From: Stenopsyche tienmushanensis
Lineage: Eukaryota > Arthropoda > Insecta > Trichoptera > Stenopsychidae
Direction of reading: 5' to 3'
NCBI GenBank assembly: GCA_008973525.1
Contig: WACJ01000081.1
Location: 930,001 to 994,000, forward strand
Length of the DNA: 64,000 nucleotides
Shown: piece by piece, positions 11,644 to 22,200 of the stretch
How positions within the stretch are numbered: position 1 is the first letter of the stretch
Layout of the letters: each line of letters begins with the position of its first letter
Translations under genes and position numbers: made by a program
The notes under the pieces: generated by a model
The model's input: the letters and a program-made list of their open reading frames with translations, nothing else
Databases searched by the model: none
What the model was told of the DNA's origin: nothing

Positions 11644-13270
11644 CCAGGATTGTCGAAATAGAATTTTTTTCAACATTTTGAAAAAATATCCAAAATTTTA
11701 CCTATATTCAACATATTAGCTTCATCGTTAATTTTCAGAAAATCCTTTCTGGTTAAATCAATATGAGGTCTCGAGAATTTGTCCACTAGCTTTCAAGTAG
11801 AACCATTCAATCTTTAAAAATCGTCAATGCTTCTTATTAAAATGATAGCCAAAGGACCTTTTGCTGGACTGGAAATTGAGATTGAAGAGGTTCTAGTCCT
11901 GCAATAGATTTTATGTGTTATTTATATTTTAATATCTTATTTTTATATCTTTCAATACTAAATATTAATTAATATACGAACAATTCTCAGCTCAATTTTA
12001 AAATACAGCCAAAGTATACTTTGATTGTATAATATCAAACATTTCAAACTTTTGACAGACACAGCTGTTGTTTTAACGCTATTGCTCGATTCTACGACGG
12101 AGTTTTACATAATTCTTGATAGATCAAATCGGTGTTCATTGAAATTGATGTTGTTGCAAAATTTCACAACTGCTACGCTGCTTATTGTTGAATTATACCT
12201 GATGTTAGTTGAAATCAGACAACGGTTGAGAACATTTGATATTCAAATGAATAGAACAACTGCAATATGGAAACGACGCTCTGTTCGATATTGACAATCA
12301 AATCTGATATTCAGTGTATTTATTTTACAGTTTTGACAACTTTCCAAAGTAGAACTCGGTAATTTGAATTGAAATATATATCTACGATATTAGTATTTTT
12401 GACGTAGTAGGCTATTCGATGTGTAAAATACGTTACCTGCGAAATTGCAGTAAGCCGATTTCCGGTCATCTGCAAAATTACCCTTCACGTCCACATCCGG
12501 CTCTAATGTTAGGGTCAAATATATTTTTCAACTTGGTCACATATTTTCCACATTTATATTCAGCCAAGATGCACACGCAGGCTAACTATCCATCCTCAAA
12601 ATAATATTTTCTATACTATCCCCGATCATACTTTTAAATACATGGTTATTTTGCAAGGCAGTATATCAACAAAACCATATGTTAGATAAAATGAAGAAAA
12701 ACACTCAATTGTTAGCCTTTGTAATTAATTGTTTTAGATATATTTGGACCTTATAAAAATGAAATGTATTCATGATAAAAGGGAACATATAATTCATGAC
12801 GTAAGGGAGGACTTAAGGCAAGATGGGGTTATTTAAATAAGTTTAGCATGAGGGAAATAATGCTCCTATGCAAAACTGCTGTTAATCCGTGAAGGCGCAA
12901 TTTGCTATATTAAAAAAAACATCTTTCTTTCCTTCTGAGATATATAGGAGCTGACAGAAAGTAATCAGTATAAAGCGATTATGGCATCAACGACTTCATC
13001 GATTTTAAATTTGCACACTTCTCAAAAGGTTAACGCTTAAATAACACTCGATGAGCAATTAACGCTTTTGCGGACACGTCTGCAATTGCAGACGGATGTG
13101 ATAACTATTTATTGTGCCCGATATGTCCTATACGCCGCCAGTTGTGTTCAAGTCACTACCTTATTATGCCGATTACATATTAGAATTACATTTTGATTAT
13201 AATGTAATTGTAAATATATTTTTTAAAAACAGGTGTCTTCTTGATATTGTCTCTAATGATTACTCTAATG
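11644..13270. other. AT-rich non-coding stretch
   Basis: No supported gene. Open frames at 12025-12294 and 12419-12604 have no recognisable domain and are treated as chance. Confidence 0.5.
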
Positions 13271-13271
13271 C

Positions 13272-13500
13272 AGGGGTTCTATAAATAATGTAGTCCACGG
13301 ACCTCCTCGCAAACAACATTTTTTTTATCGACCCCATCCCAAGCCTAGGTATTTTACGTCCTCAAATTCTAGCCCTTGGCCTAACGACTTCGACGGAAGA
13401 AAAGAAGTTCTAGTTTTAGATTCGATATAAAATAACCTTCCTCTATAGATTTCTGGATTATGAATGTGTGTGAATGTGGGGAACATAATTCATAAAATTT
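13272..13500 (+). mobile_element. Possible hAT-type element end
   Basis: The sequence opens with CAGGGGTTCTATAAATAATG and continues GTCCACGGACCTCCTCGC. This resembles hAT ends that begin CAGGGGTTCTCAA and are followed by a 'cacggaccccctcgc' type stretch. No opposite end and no 8-bp duplication was found, so the call is weak and the right limit is arbitrary. Confidence 0.3.
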
Positions 13501-13510
13501 AATGTCCTAT

Positions 13511-14559
13511 TTAGCTTTTTTCCCTCTCATGTATTGCCGTACCCACAATCGTTCTCGATGAAGAAGAAGAAATTCAATTTATAAACATATGCTTACATAT
13601 GAAAATTGAATACAATATAATAAAAATAAAATACGATTTTAACAATAAAAAGGTTAAGAGCAACTGCTTTTGATTTTTATTATTTTTTTATGCTTCAATA
13701 TCGTGTATCGAACTATGTTGTTCTTCATCGGTGTTTTGTCAAAAAATATATTAATTTGGAATTAGGGTTTACAATATATGCATGGTGATAGTGACAGAAA
13801 TAATAATAGTGTGTTTATTGATGTTTTAACTCAATTTCTATGTTCATGAATAGCATCGCTAATCCGTGTCCGCAAATGCGTTAAGCAAATCTGATAGTAT
13901 AGTTTTATTATTTAATAAAATTTGCTCATAATTTTATTCTAAATTCTACATAATACATTCGAACTCGGTTTTTACGAGCAACAAGATACCGATATTCATT
14001 GATCAAAGACGATATAAATATCGCATAAAAAGACTGCTAGGAGCGTATAATAATATTTTTACATCTATAAATATTAATGAGCTATTCAATAATAAGTGAT
14101 ATTATTATTAACAATTCAATGATATATCTTTGAAAATATTTTTTTTGGATTCGTTATAAACGTGAAAATTTTTATTTAAATAAATTTATTACATTTGATT
14201 TATAAAACAATTTTGTCTGAATATTTGATAAAAATTTAGGTATAACATGGATCAAAAATTAAAGTATTAATGATATTAAGACTAAAATTAGTCGTTATAT
14301 TATAAATGCAAAACGACCAGCATTATGTTAAAAAACATATTTTTTAGCAAGCAAGTATGAATATAAAACACATAAAAGAAGAAAGCGTCTCTACAGGCGA
14401 AAATGTGCCACTTCCTTTATTAACTATACAATTTCATGCTAAAACAAGAACATTGTTACGGCATTATGCTCGATAAAAACAAGATTATTGTACATGAAAA
14501 TGCATAGAAATTATTTTTTCCAGTCAAGACGTTGCCTGGATATAAATGGAGTTTTGTAT
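13511..14559. other. AT-rich non-coding stretch
   Basis: I see nothing beyond AT-rich sequence with short palindromic words such as CATATGCTTACATATG near 13588. Confidence 0.5.
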
Positions 14560-14579
14560 AATAGTGCTGTGAGGCACTC

Positions 14580-14816
14580 TTGCATTCAGCACTAAGTGGC
14601 TACCCTATGGTGAACCATCGTGCTGCAGGAGAAAGCCTTTTGCCAGTGTGGCCTACATACAAACGAGAAGGTGAGAGGAAACCCACCCCCAAGCTCACCC
14701 AACCGCTCTCACCCTCCGAGAAGACCAGAGAAGTGTCGAGGATAAATCAAAATCCAAAACCGTCTCCTCACCTCCGACCAGCGCCCAAACGGCGAAAATT
14801 CAATTTAGAAAGTTGA
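14580..14816 (+). CDS. Small GC-rich, proline- and lysine-rich open frame, unknown
   Basis: I do not recognise this frame. It starts with a possible non-ATG or internal start (an ATG follows at codon 10, MVNHRAAGE) and ends at a TGA at 14814-14816. The predicted tail is rich in Pro, Lys and Ser (for example NPKPSPHLRPAPKRRKF) and has a basic cluster PKRRK that could act as a nuclear localisation signal. It sits in an isolated patch (14560-14810) much GC-richer than its flanks. It could be a terminal exon, a relic of a retrotransposon ORF1, or a chance frame in a GC-rich island. No splice structure or promoter can be shown, so it is listed only because of its composition. Confidence 0.2.
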   Translation: MHSALSGYPMVNHRAAGESLLPVWPTYKREGERKPTPKLTQPLSPSEKTREVSRINQNPKPSPHLRPAPKRRKFNLES

Positions 14817-14819
14817 CAC

Positions 14820-15899
14820 TTTAAAAGGTTTTATGGAAACCATTTGTTGAAGAAAGGCTAACGCCGTAACAGAAAATATTTGGTAGCAGATTAATGATAA
14901 GCACCGAGCGCCCAGGGTTTCATATTATGTGCTTGATAAAAAGGGTGAGATTTGTTATACCGGGGATGGAAACGAAATTTTTACAAGGACATTGATGGAA
15001 ACTTGAACGACTAAACGCTTTTAACTCCGTTGAATATAGAATTTATCCGAGTTTTTCGCAGTATTTTTCCCGAAACTTTCGAAAATAATTTTGAGTTGCG
15101 GCAGATTTCATCCAGAGTGCAAACCCGATTTTCGGTCATTTATGCTAATACCAACTTATAAACACTCGAAAACCTAAAAAATTGAGCATCATTTCAATTT
15201 AACATATAAACATGCACATATTCTGATATCATCGCTTTTTTAAAACTTTAAATGCCATTGAACTCAGTTATAACGAATACTATATGACCATCAAGAACAT
15301 CTTGTAACAATATAAATAGGAAACAATAAGCATATATTTTAGAATGTGTGTGTGTCTGTCTGTTCTCAATGCATCAATCTAGTTTGGCAGCTGAAATCAA
15401 TAATGATGTGTAACTATATAAATTAAAAATGACCCCACATTAGTATTCTATATTTATTTAATCATTTACTGTCTATGATGTGGAATTATTTTTTCAATTG
15501 GAACTCTTACAAATGTCAGAGTTCCAATTTTACATTTACAATAATCATAAAAAAATATAAAAATTCAATTTGATTAGTTATTTAAAAGTATTTCTGTGAG
15601 TCTCGAGAATATTTCGCCGAAGATGAAATTGCATATTTATTAGAAGTCCAGACATTTTAACGTTATTCGGTATATTGTCTGGATGTTAAGCTGAAAAGCA
15701 GACATTTGCATGTCGGTGACTTCGAATTCTTAAAATAAATTATGCAATCCTTATACAACTGTAACAAAGAAGATTAATCGAAATTTACAAGAAAAAAAAA
15801 ATCAAATTAGCATTTAGCATGATTCAAAATATGTCGATGTCTCGGATTTATTGTTTTTTCGTTTTTCTTCAAGTTTATCAGCACACTAAATGGGTTTGT
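14820..15899. other. Non-coding stretch with hairpin
   Basis: No gene seen. It includes a short GT-rich tract near 15345-15362 and the inverted repeat at 15496-15529. Confidence 0.5.
15496..15529. repeat. Perfect 12-bp inverted repeat with 10-nt loop
   Basis: AATTGGAACTCT (15496-15507) and AGAGTTCCAATT (15518-15529) are exact reverse complements separated by 10 nt. No associated element or gene is visible. Confidence 0.8.
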
Positions 15900-16565
15900 G
15901 AGAGCAAAAACGCTGAAATTTATTTCATCGCATAAGCCTGCACCCTAATTCCCTGCATTAAAATGAAAAATTTATACATTTCTTTTTCAAGAAAAGCGTC
16001 CAACAAAAGGGCCTTTCCGATGAGTAAAATGCAAATGGACCCACGACGCTCATTCTCAGTATTTGTGTGTTTCTTAAATTTGGAAAAAAATCGCCAGAGC
16101 AGGGCCGCAGTTGTCTCCACGGGCTGATGTATTCCGGGCGGGTGCGCTCCGCCCATTATGAAAGTGAAATGACATCCTCCAGCATCCCCCAATTGCCATC
16201 CCGGCTATTTGAATAAAAGCCTCGACATCCTCTTCACTACAGGTACGCCATCCGTCGCGCTAACCCGGGGCGAAAAGTCTTGCCACAATTTCCCGGTGAC
16301 CCGAAGATCTAATATAACACTCAATTTTGTCGACCCTCCTATTCCGCCTGAAGATAATGACCGCGCTATAACACATTCCGTCCATCATCGACTATTGGGA
16401 GTCCCCAGCTCGAATAATTTTATGATTTTCTTCATAAAATCGACTCCACTGTTCTTCCGATATTGAATTTATTCAATGAAGCGCGATTTATTAACGCTGC
16501 CCTGCGTCGGAGGGGGTGAGGGTCTTCAGATCATCCCTTCTTTAATTTCGAGGGCATTCACTTGC
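15900..16565. other. GC-richer island with palindromes, possible regulatory element
   Basis: Markedly GC-richer than the flanks. It contains GGGCGGGTGCGCTCCGCCC (16137-16155; 6-bp arms), ATTTTATGA...TCATAAAAT (about 16418-16441; 9-bp arms) and ATTGAATTTATTCAAT (about 16462-16477). The AT words within (TTTATG, TTTATT) resemble Hox/Cdx sites. Short open frames on both strands (15920-16192 minus, 16209-16466 plus) have no recognisable domain. Regulatory function is inferred, not shown. Confidence 0.3.
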
Positions 16566-18451
16566 AATTTATATACAACCTTATTTTTTCAAATACTACG
16601 ATTTATTCCTTAATATTATATGGATTTGGCGAAGCAGGGCTTTTGACTTAAATTCTTATTTTTCATATATATGTATCCATTTCTTTTTGGCGGTCAATGA
16701 TATACTAACAAGTGATCATATGCCAATAATTAAGTAACACTATCCCAATATCTAATTTAAGCACAAATATTGGCAACATCAAATGTACATACATGCAATT
16801 TTATATGAACGCTATGATTTTATTGATATGATGTAAATCATTTCCATATTTTTGCTTTATTATTGCAAGATTGAACATTTTTATGGTCGACCACGAAGCA
16901 TTCATTCTTATGGTATGTCATATGGTTGGCATAAGCATTTTAAAACACATATGCCATAAAACCACAAAAATGGTTGACTATGATCCTTCAAGGCTCGTAT
17001 GAAGCAATTGCATTTTTATTTGGTGTCCAGCCAAGGGAAAACTCATTTTACGAAAGTGGCTGAATATATGAGAAATTGTTGGAACAATTTTGAAATGCGA
17101 TGAATAGAAGGGGTTGCTGAATGTTGTCAAGTTTTACTTTTCGCCAATAGATGGCAGGAGGATGAAGCGAAAGTGAAATAATTGGATCGTCTGCAAAAAC
17201 ATATTTAGCCCTATTAAATTATAAGAATCTTTCAACTTATCGAGTATGGCCTTATTTATCTCAACTTTTTGTTGTTGGATGAAGCCTCTTTGGAATATAA
17301 ATTACGTAAGGTTTCCTCAATAAATCTCTCTAAAGTTATTTCCTCAGTCAGGTTAAGTTCAAAATAAACAATCTTTACTTGAACAATTTCATTAATTTAT
17401 ACCAACAGAATTGTTGGAATAAACTAGTCCCATTAATGAATTATTGATTCGTAAACAATCCAAATGAAGATACATTTAGTAATAAATATTGAAATTAAAT
17501 CGAAATATAAATTATTATAAATATTGCAGCTTAATAAAAGCTTAAAGAATAATTGGTGCTGTTAATTAATAAAGTTGAAGTCTGAGTGGAGATGGCATCT
17601 AATTGCCAATTAGTCAATATGTAAATGTTGAGGATGAATTCATGCAATGGATAATTGTCAATTAATTTTCATTGCCTATAAATAATTCAAAGTCATAAAC
17701 CCATGAATACAAACAATGGGAAAAATGACGAATATTTTCGTGCATACAATTTCAGACTATAATACTGAAATTTCAGCCTTTATTGCATTGAAATGAAATT
17801 TAGTCCTTTCTTTTGGGGCATCAAATTGAATATAATACAATTCAAGATGAATTTTCATAGTTTGCTTTCAAGTTCATGTTTGTAACCGCAAATAGATTTC
17901 TTTGAGATGAGCTCCATAATGCATACAATGGATGCGTCATATTCCATAAAGAATTTAATAATGTCTGATAACACGCAAATTTCTTATTGAAGATGAACAA
18001 TGCCATTCAAAAAATATAATTCGTATATATTTTTAGACATTTTTTAGCATCAGATATATTATTTTTATACCATCAGAAAAACATGAAATATGACGATAAA
18101 GAGGGTGAATGAGAATTCCTTAGAATATAAGCGCTAGATACGATAATATCAATAAAATTACGGGGAAAGATTTACATATAGTAATACGTACTTAATAAGT
18201 TTACATACAAACTGTATAAAATATATTTATTTTTTTGGAAATTATAGTCTGAATTTCAAATTTTTATCATTTGCTTTTAGAAACATTTTAGAATCTCTTT
18301 CAGCACTAGAGTAATTATATTATGGATTACATTTTCATTAAAAAACACAATTTCATTTAAATATGATGATTTATTTCGTATATTTCGAAAGAGAACAGAA
18401 CCAGCTGCGAGACTTTAAAGACGAGCCTTTTTCTCGAAGCATGTCTATCAC
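16566..18451. other. AT-rich non-coding stretch with an imperfect hairpin
   Basis: No gene seen. The segment 16883-16981 can fold as an RNA hairpin with two paired blocks (see findings). The part 17440-17830 is dense in TAATTA-, CAATTA- and CATTG-type words, which could be homeodomain sites or simply reflect base composition. Confidence 0.45.
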
Positions 18452-19378
18452 TAGAGAATCCAATCCCGGAATCCCGAATTCCGGGATTCCGGACAGTTTT
18501 AGGTGCTCATTAATCCCAGGATTAGTAAACGTAATCCCGAAAAATTCGGGATCGAATTTTTTTCTAACAGAAATTGTACACCTTACCAGCACTATGGAGG
18601 CTACTAAATCGAGATATTCCCGTCGAAATCTGGACGCTTAATAATAGTGGCGTAACTACTAATTGGCGAGCTTAGGCCACGCCTAGGGGCAGTAACTGTC
18701 TAATCTATGTATACATATATGTTTTTCAAATTGTTATATTAACCTGTCCATACCGGTGATGTATTTACTACACCTCGACTCTAATAATGGGAATATCGAT
18801 ATGAAATATAATAGATACGGAGTTCAATTTTTTTGTATTCCTCCATAATATGATTATAAATCATATCGAAGTATTATAATATATAAGTATTCATCTGCCG
18901 CGACGGAAATAAATAATTTGTCGGGAAATCTGGAATTTTACGAGTTTTACTCCGTGTCTCAACAGAAAGGAATTTTATCAGTCACATTGATGATATTATA
19001 CGAAAATGGGAGCTCACACGGTCATCAACTTTAACTGGCATTTAAATATCTGATGAAGATACCTCCAAAAGTGTGGAGGCTAAGCGTACATTTTCAGCAG
19101 CAGGTTACCTGGCTACCAAAATTAGATCCAAACTAAACGACGAAACACTTGATTTAATGTTACTTCGAGCATATTTTCAAAATAATATTTTAGTGTTTTA
19201 TTTATATATTTTTGAATTGTATTTTTATCTTTTCTTAAATAAATAAAATTCTTTCGCCTTCAAATTATTTTTTCATGTTAAACAAATGTACTTATTAGTA
19301 ATTTTTGATGAAATTTATCAATGTAATTTCTTAAACTTTTGAAAATTTCGATCCCGGGATCCCAGGACTGATCCTTGG
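18452..19378 (+). mobile_element. hAT-like element, internally deleted (copy 2)
   Basis: The left end reads TAGAGAATCCAATCCCGG (18452 on) with repeated CCCGGAAT/ATCCCGGGAT words. The right end has the mirrored order, GATCCCGGGATCCCAGGACT followed by GATCCTTGG (to about 19378). The C-terminal dimerisation segment of a hAT transposase lies at 19073-19246. The whole is about 930 bp, far shorter than a full-length hAT element of roughly 3 kb, so most of the transposase was lost. The first 600 bp are shared with the minus-strand copy at 11059-11643. I could not find a clean 8-bp target duplication. Confidence 0.75.
19073..19246 (+). pseudogene. hAT transposase C-terminal dimerisation segment
   Basis: From GTG at 19073 the frame reads VEAKRTFSAAGYLATKIRSK then LNDETLDLMLLRAYF and runs to a TAA at 19244-19246. 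The pattern (V/S)E(A)xRxFSxAG followed by a basic KxRSxLxxE and a Leu-rich LMLLRAYF is the hallmark of the hAT C-terminal dimerisation region, where transposase subunits interlock in the nucleus. The N-terminal zinc finger and the RNase H-like catalytic core are missing, so this is a remnant. The remaining frame carries no stop, which suggests the deletion is not very old or that the element was carried as a non-autonomous copy. Confidence 0.85.
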
Positions 19379-21614
19379 GTGCTCTACTCCATTCTTACAC
19401 TCCCGAAGGCATCAGGTCTTAAATCATTCCTACCCCTCCCCCATTCTCAGGGTTTCTCAACCTGTTTATAATAAAAATTTGAATAATTTTAAAGTAAAAG
19501 GAATAAGTTGAGCTTAATATAAAAGGAATTCAAATCTATAAGCTCAAACTATGTAACCATGCGAGAAAATCCAGACGTTGTATTAATCGAGAACAAAAAA
19601 GCATTATGGATTTCCAATATGAGAGTGTTCTTACTCCAAAGATCACCAGACATTACACAAATTACGACTATGGCCGTCTGAAAGCCTCAATTCGAGATGA
19701 TTCAAGAAAAAAGACGACCAAAAACAAGGAAAAGCTCTACTTTTCCCCCTTATTTTTTTTACGAATAAAAAATTATGATCTAACGATTCTGGGTCCATAA
19801 AGCTGCCCATATATATATATGTTATACGTTTTATAAATATTCGTCCAGGAATATGTTGCAAAATTATTGCAAATTAAAGATAAGGTTATATTTCCCAATC
19901 TTATCAAAATTCTGTGTAAATATTTTTTTAGTATTTTTAAACTAATCAAATTTAAATATATGAAATCGATCAGTGACTGGATGTTGTAGATTGCTGAACT
20001 CTATAAACCCGGTTAACTACTATGCAATACAAATTATTGTCTATTAAATTAATTTTAATTTTTCGTTTTTGTGTGAAATCCTTGAGTGCAAGCGTTGGGA
20101 ACACAGTGGGACTAGTCATAGTTTAGTTGGTGCGGGCGGTGGCAGATGTAGGCGCTATACTGATTAAAAGTCTTTTTGAGTCGGTTTTATACAGTTTTAA
20201 TTTGCAATCGTTGATTAGAATCATAAATATTATTGTTGATATTCTGGAATTTTAGTAAAAAAAAGTTTTCAGTTCTGAATATATACATCTCATGCAATAG
20301 GCGACTAATTCGATATTTATACACAATATCAATAAAGGAAAGAGCTTTTAGCTTCCGAACGCAAGATCGCATGTAATAAAATTTAACGCTCCATGATGCG
20401 ATTTTTTCGAACTACCACATAGAGATATTCCATTTATTGTCCATATACGACTCAATTTATGGCAATTGTTCCAGAAAAACACCTGCCACAATAAATTGTA
20501 CTTTATTTTTAGATGATAAATATTAACGAGACTGTCAGCGACAGGTCCTAGACGAGGCACTGTCGTCTCTGCGAAATGATATTTTCTGAATGGCCTGATG
20601 ACAGTCGGATTGGTTGTTTTGTACGAGTGTCTTCTGGCATTTTTATCTGTAACAACATCATCACTATAAATTCAAATCTTGCGTTTGAAGAGGGCAAAAA
20701 AATCTATTCCTGTCACATGAAAGTACACGAGAAAAATATACGAAAATGCTACGAAATTAATTCGGACTTTCTCTTTTATAAAATTTTGGGTTATTACATT
20801 GTCGCATTGGGCCTTGATTAAAGAAATCTCGAGACTCCTTTTATATTATAATGTGTCTCGTATTAAGTTTCTTTAGAATGTCTAGACTGCTAACGTAGCT
20901 ACTATTTAGACAAAGTCCTAGGCTATAAAAGCGATGACCGCCATTTAACTTGTTTCTTTTAATAAAAAAATGGTTTTAATTGGATATAGAAATTTATGAT
21001 CAAACACAACGCTTAAAATGAGATTTATTGTTAATATGAGGTAAGGTATCGAGTATATTTCAGCACTATGAAGAGTTATTGATAAACTAATTACATTTGG
21101 AAAGGTAATAAGACACCATAAGATAGTCTTGAGAAAAATCAGATCCAGGTTTAAGACTTCCACGATGGGTCTCGTCCTTAAGCATAGCCAATAAAGCTTC
21201 AAGCTAAATTCTCCAAGATTGAAGAATGCTTTTGAGTCGAGTGACCGACCCGCTCCCATCCCGTGTAGGGTTTTTGGAGTAAGAAGCTATAATCCTATCC
21301 CATTTATTTTTCATTGGCATGTTAATATTTCATCGGCTCACCACAGCATTTTATGAAAGATCGGCTTTTAACCAACAGCAATAATTTGTCTTAAGTCGCC
21401 ATGTGATATAACACCATTATTGAGGTAGTCCTTATTTTTCGACTTTTAAAAAACTGGATGGTAATCCTGTCCTATTAATTTTCTGCTCCTTTAACCAATA
21501 TTTGGCTTATCGGTCAATCAACACCAAATCTGCATCAATCAAAGTTACCTTATATTGGTGCAGTATTACGTTTAAATTTTGACATTACAGCTGTAAATAT
21601 CAGCTTGAGTAATG
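19379..21614. other. AT-rich non-coding stretch
   Basis: No gene seen. Open frames at 19606-19800, 20348-20560 (minus), 20576-20821 and 20945-21259 (minus) have no recognisable domain. A small GC-rich word, GGTGCGGGCGGTGGCAGATG, stands at about 20129. Confidence 0.5.
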
Positions 21615-22200
21615 GAGCATTCATTTATGATACCACATCCTCAAAAAGTATAGAAAGTGTTGTTGCAGACAACGTTTATTTTACTCTAAAAAAACATTCA
21701 AGTATATCAACATCGAGATGACTATAAAGAGCTGCTGAATCTTTCCATCATTTACTTGGGACGAATTTTTGAATAAAGAGTTTCATTTAGGAGGCCTGCT
21801 GGTCTTTTCCGTTTTAAAATTATGGCTAAAGCCTATATATTGCGTGAAGGTTTTCCTATTTAAACTGATGAAAAAGGAAGAGAAAGCAGTGAAAGATACA
21901 TGTATTTTCAGTCATAATATGTATTGTTAGCGTAGAAGACTTTGTGACAGGCAACTTTTTACGACTTTTTTCAGATACTGTGTATCTCATCACAGTTTCT
22001 GAATACAGATGTTGTTCTTGGAGAATGAGTTTGATTTTAAGGCTCCAAAGAAAACGATTCATTTTATGCGGGTAGTGAATGATATTGCTGAGTGTGGTGT
22101 TGCCTTAATGGAGGAATATAATAAATTGATGACAATCGTCTTTGTTGGTAAAAGATTACAGAAAGAAATATCCCGATACAAAAAAATCAACACTTATATC
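21615..22200 (+). pseudogene. Decayed gene of an unnamed transposon-associated family
   Basis: Three blocks in order on the plus strand, in shifting frames, match a protein family that I remember from arthropod and cnidarian predictions only as uncharacterised and repetitive. Block 1 (about 21710-21850) reads HRDDYKELLNLSIIYLG, a stop, then FRRPAG and KIMAKAYILREGF; the family has RDDYKEL...FLG and H-R-A-R-W-MAKAIY-L-K. Block 2 (about 22050-22130) reads MRVVNDIAECGVALMEEYNK, very close to the family's VVNDxAERGVALIEEYN. Block 3 (about 22145-22200) reads LLVKDYRKKYPDTKKSTL, matching the HRKxYPDxKKxTL end. Stops and frameshifts separate the blocks. The reaction catalysed is unknown to me; a transposase or other element-borne protein is likely because copies are multicopy and decayed. 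Confidence 0.6.

Noticed and set aside
18363..18641. 92-codon frame overlapping the hAT left end
   Set aside because: It reads through the subterminal CCCGGG repeats and terminal sequence, so it is not a gene.
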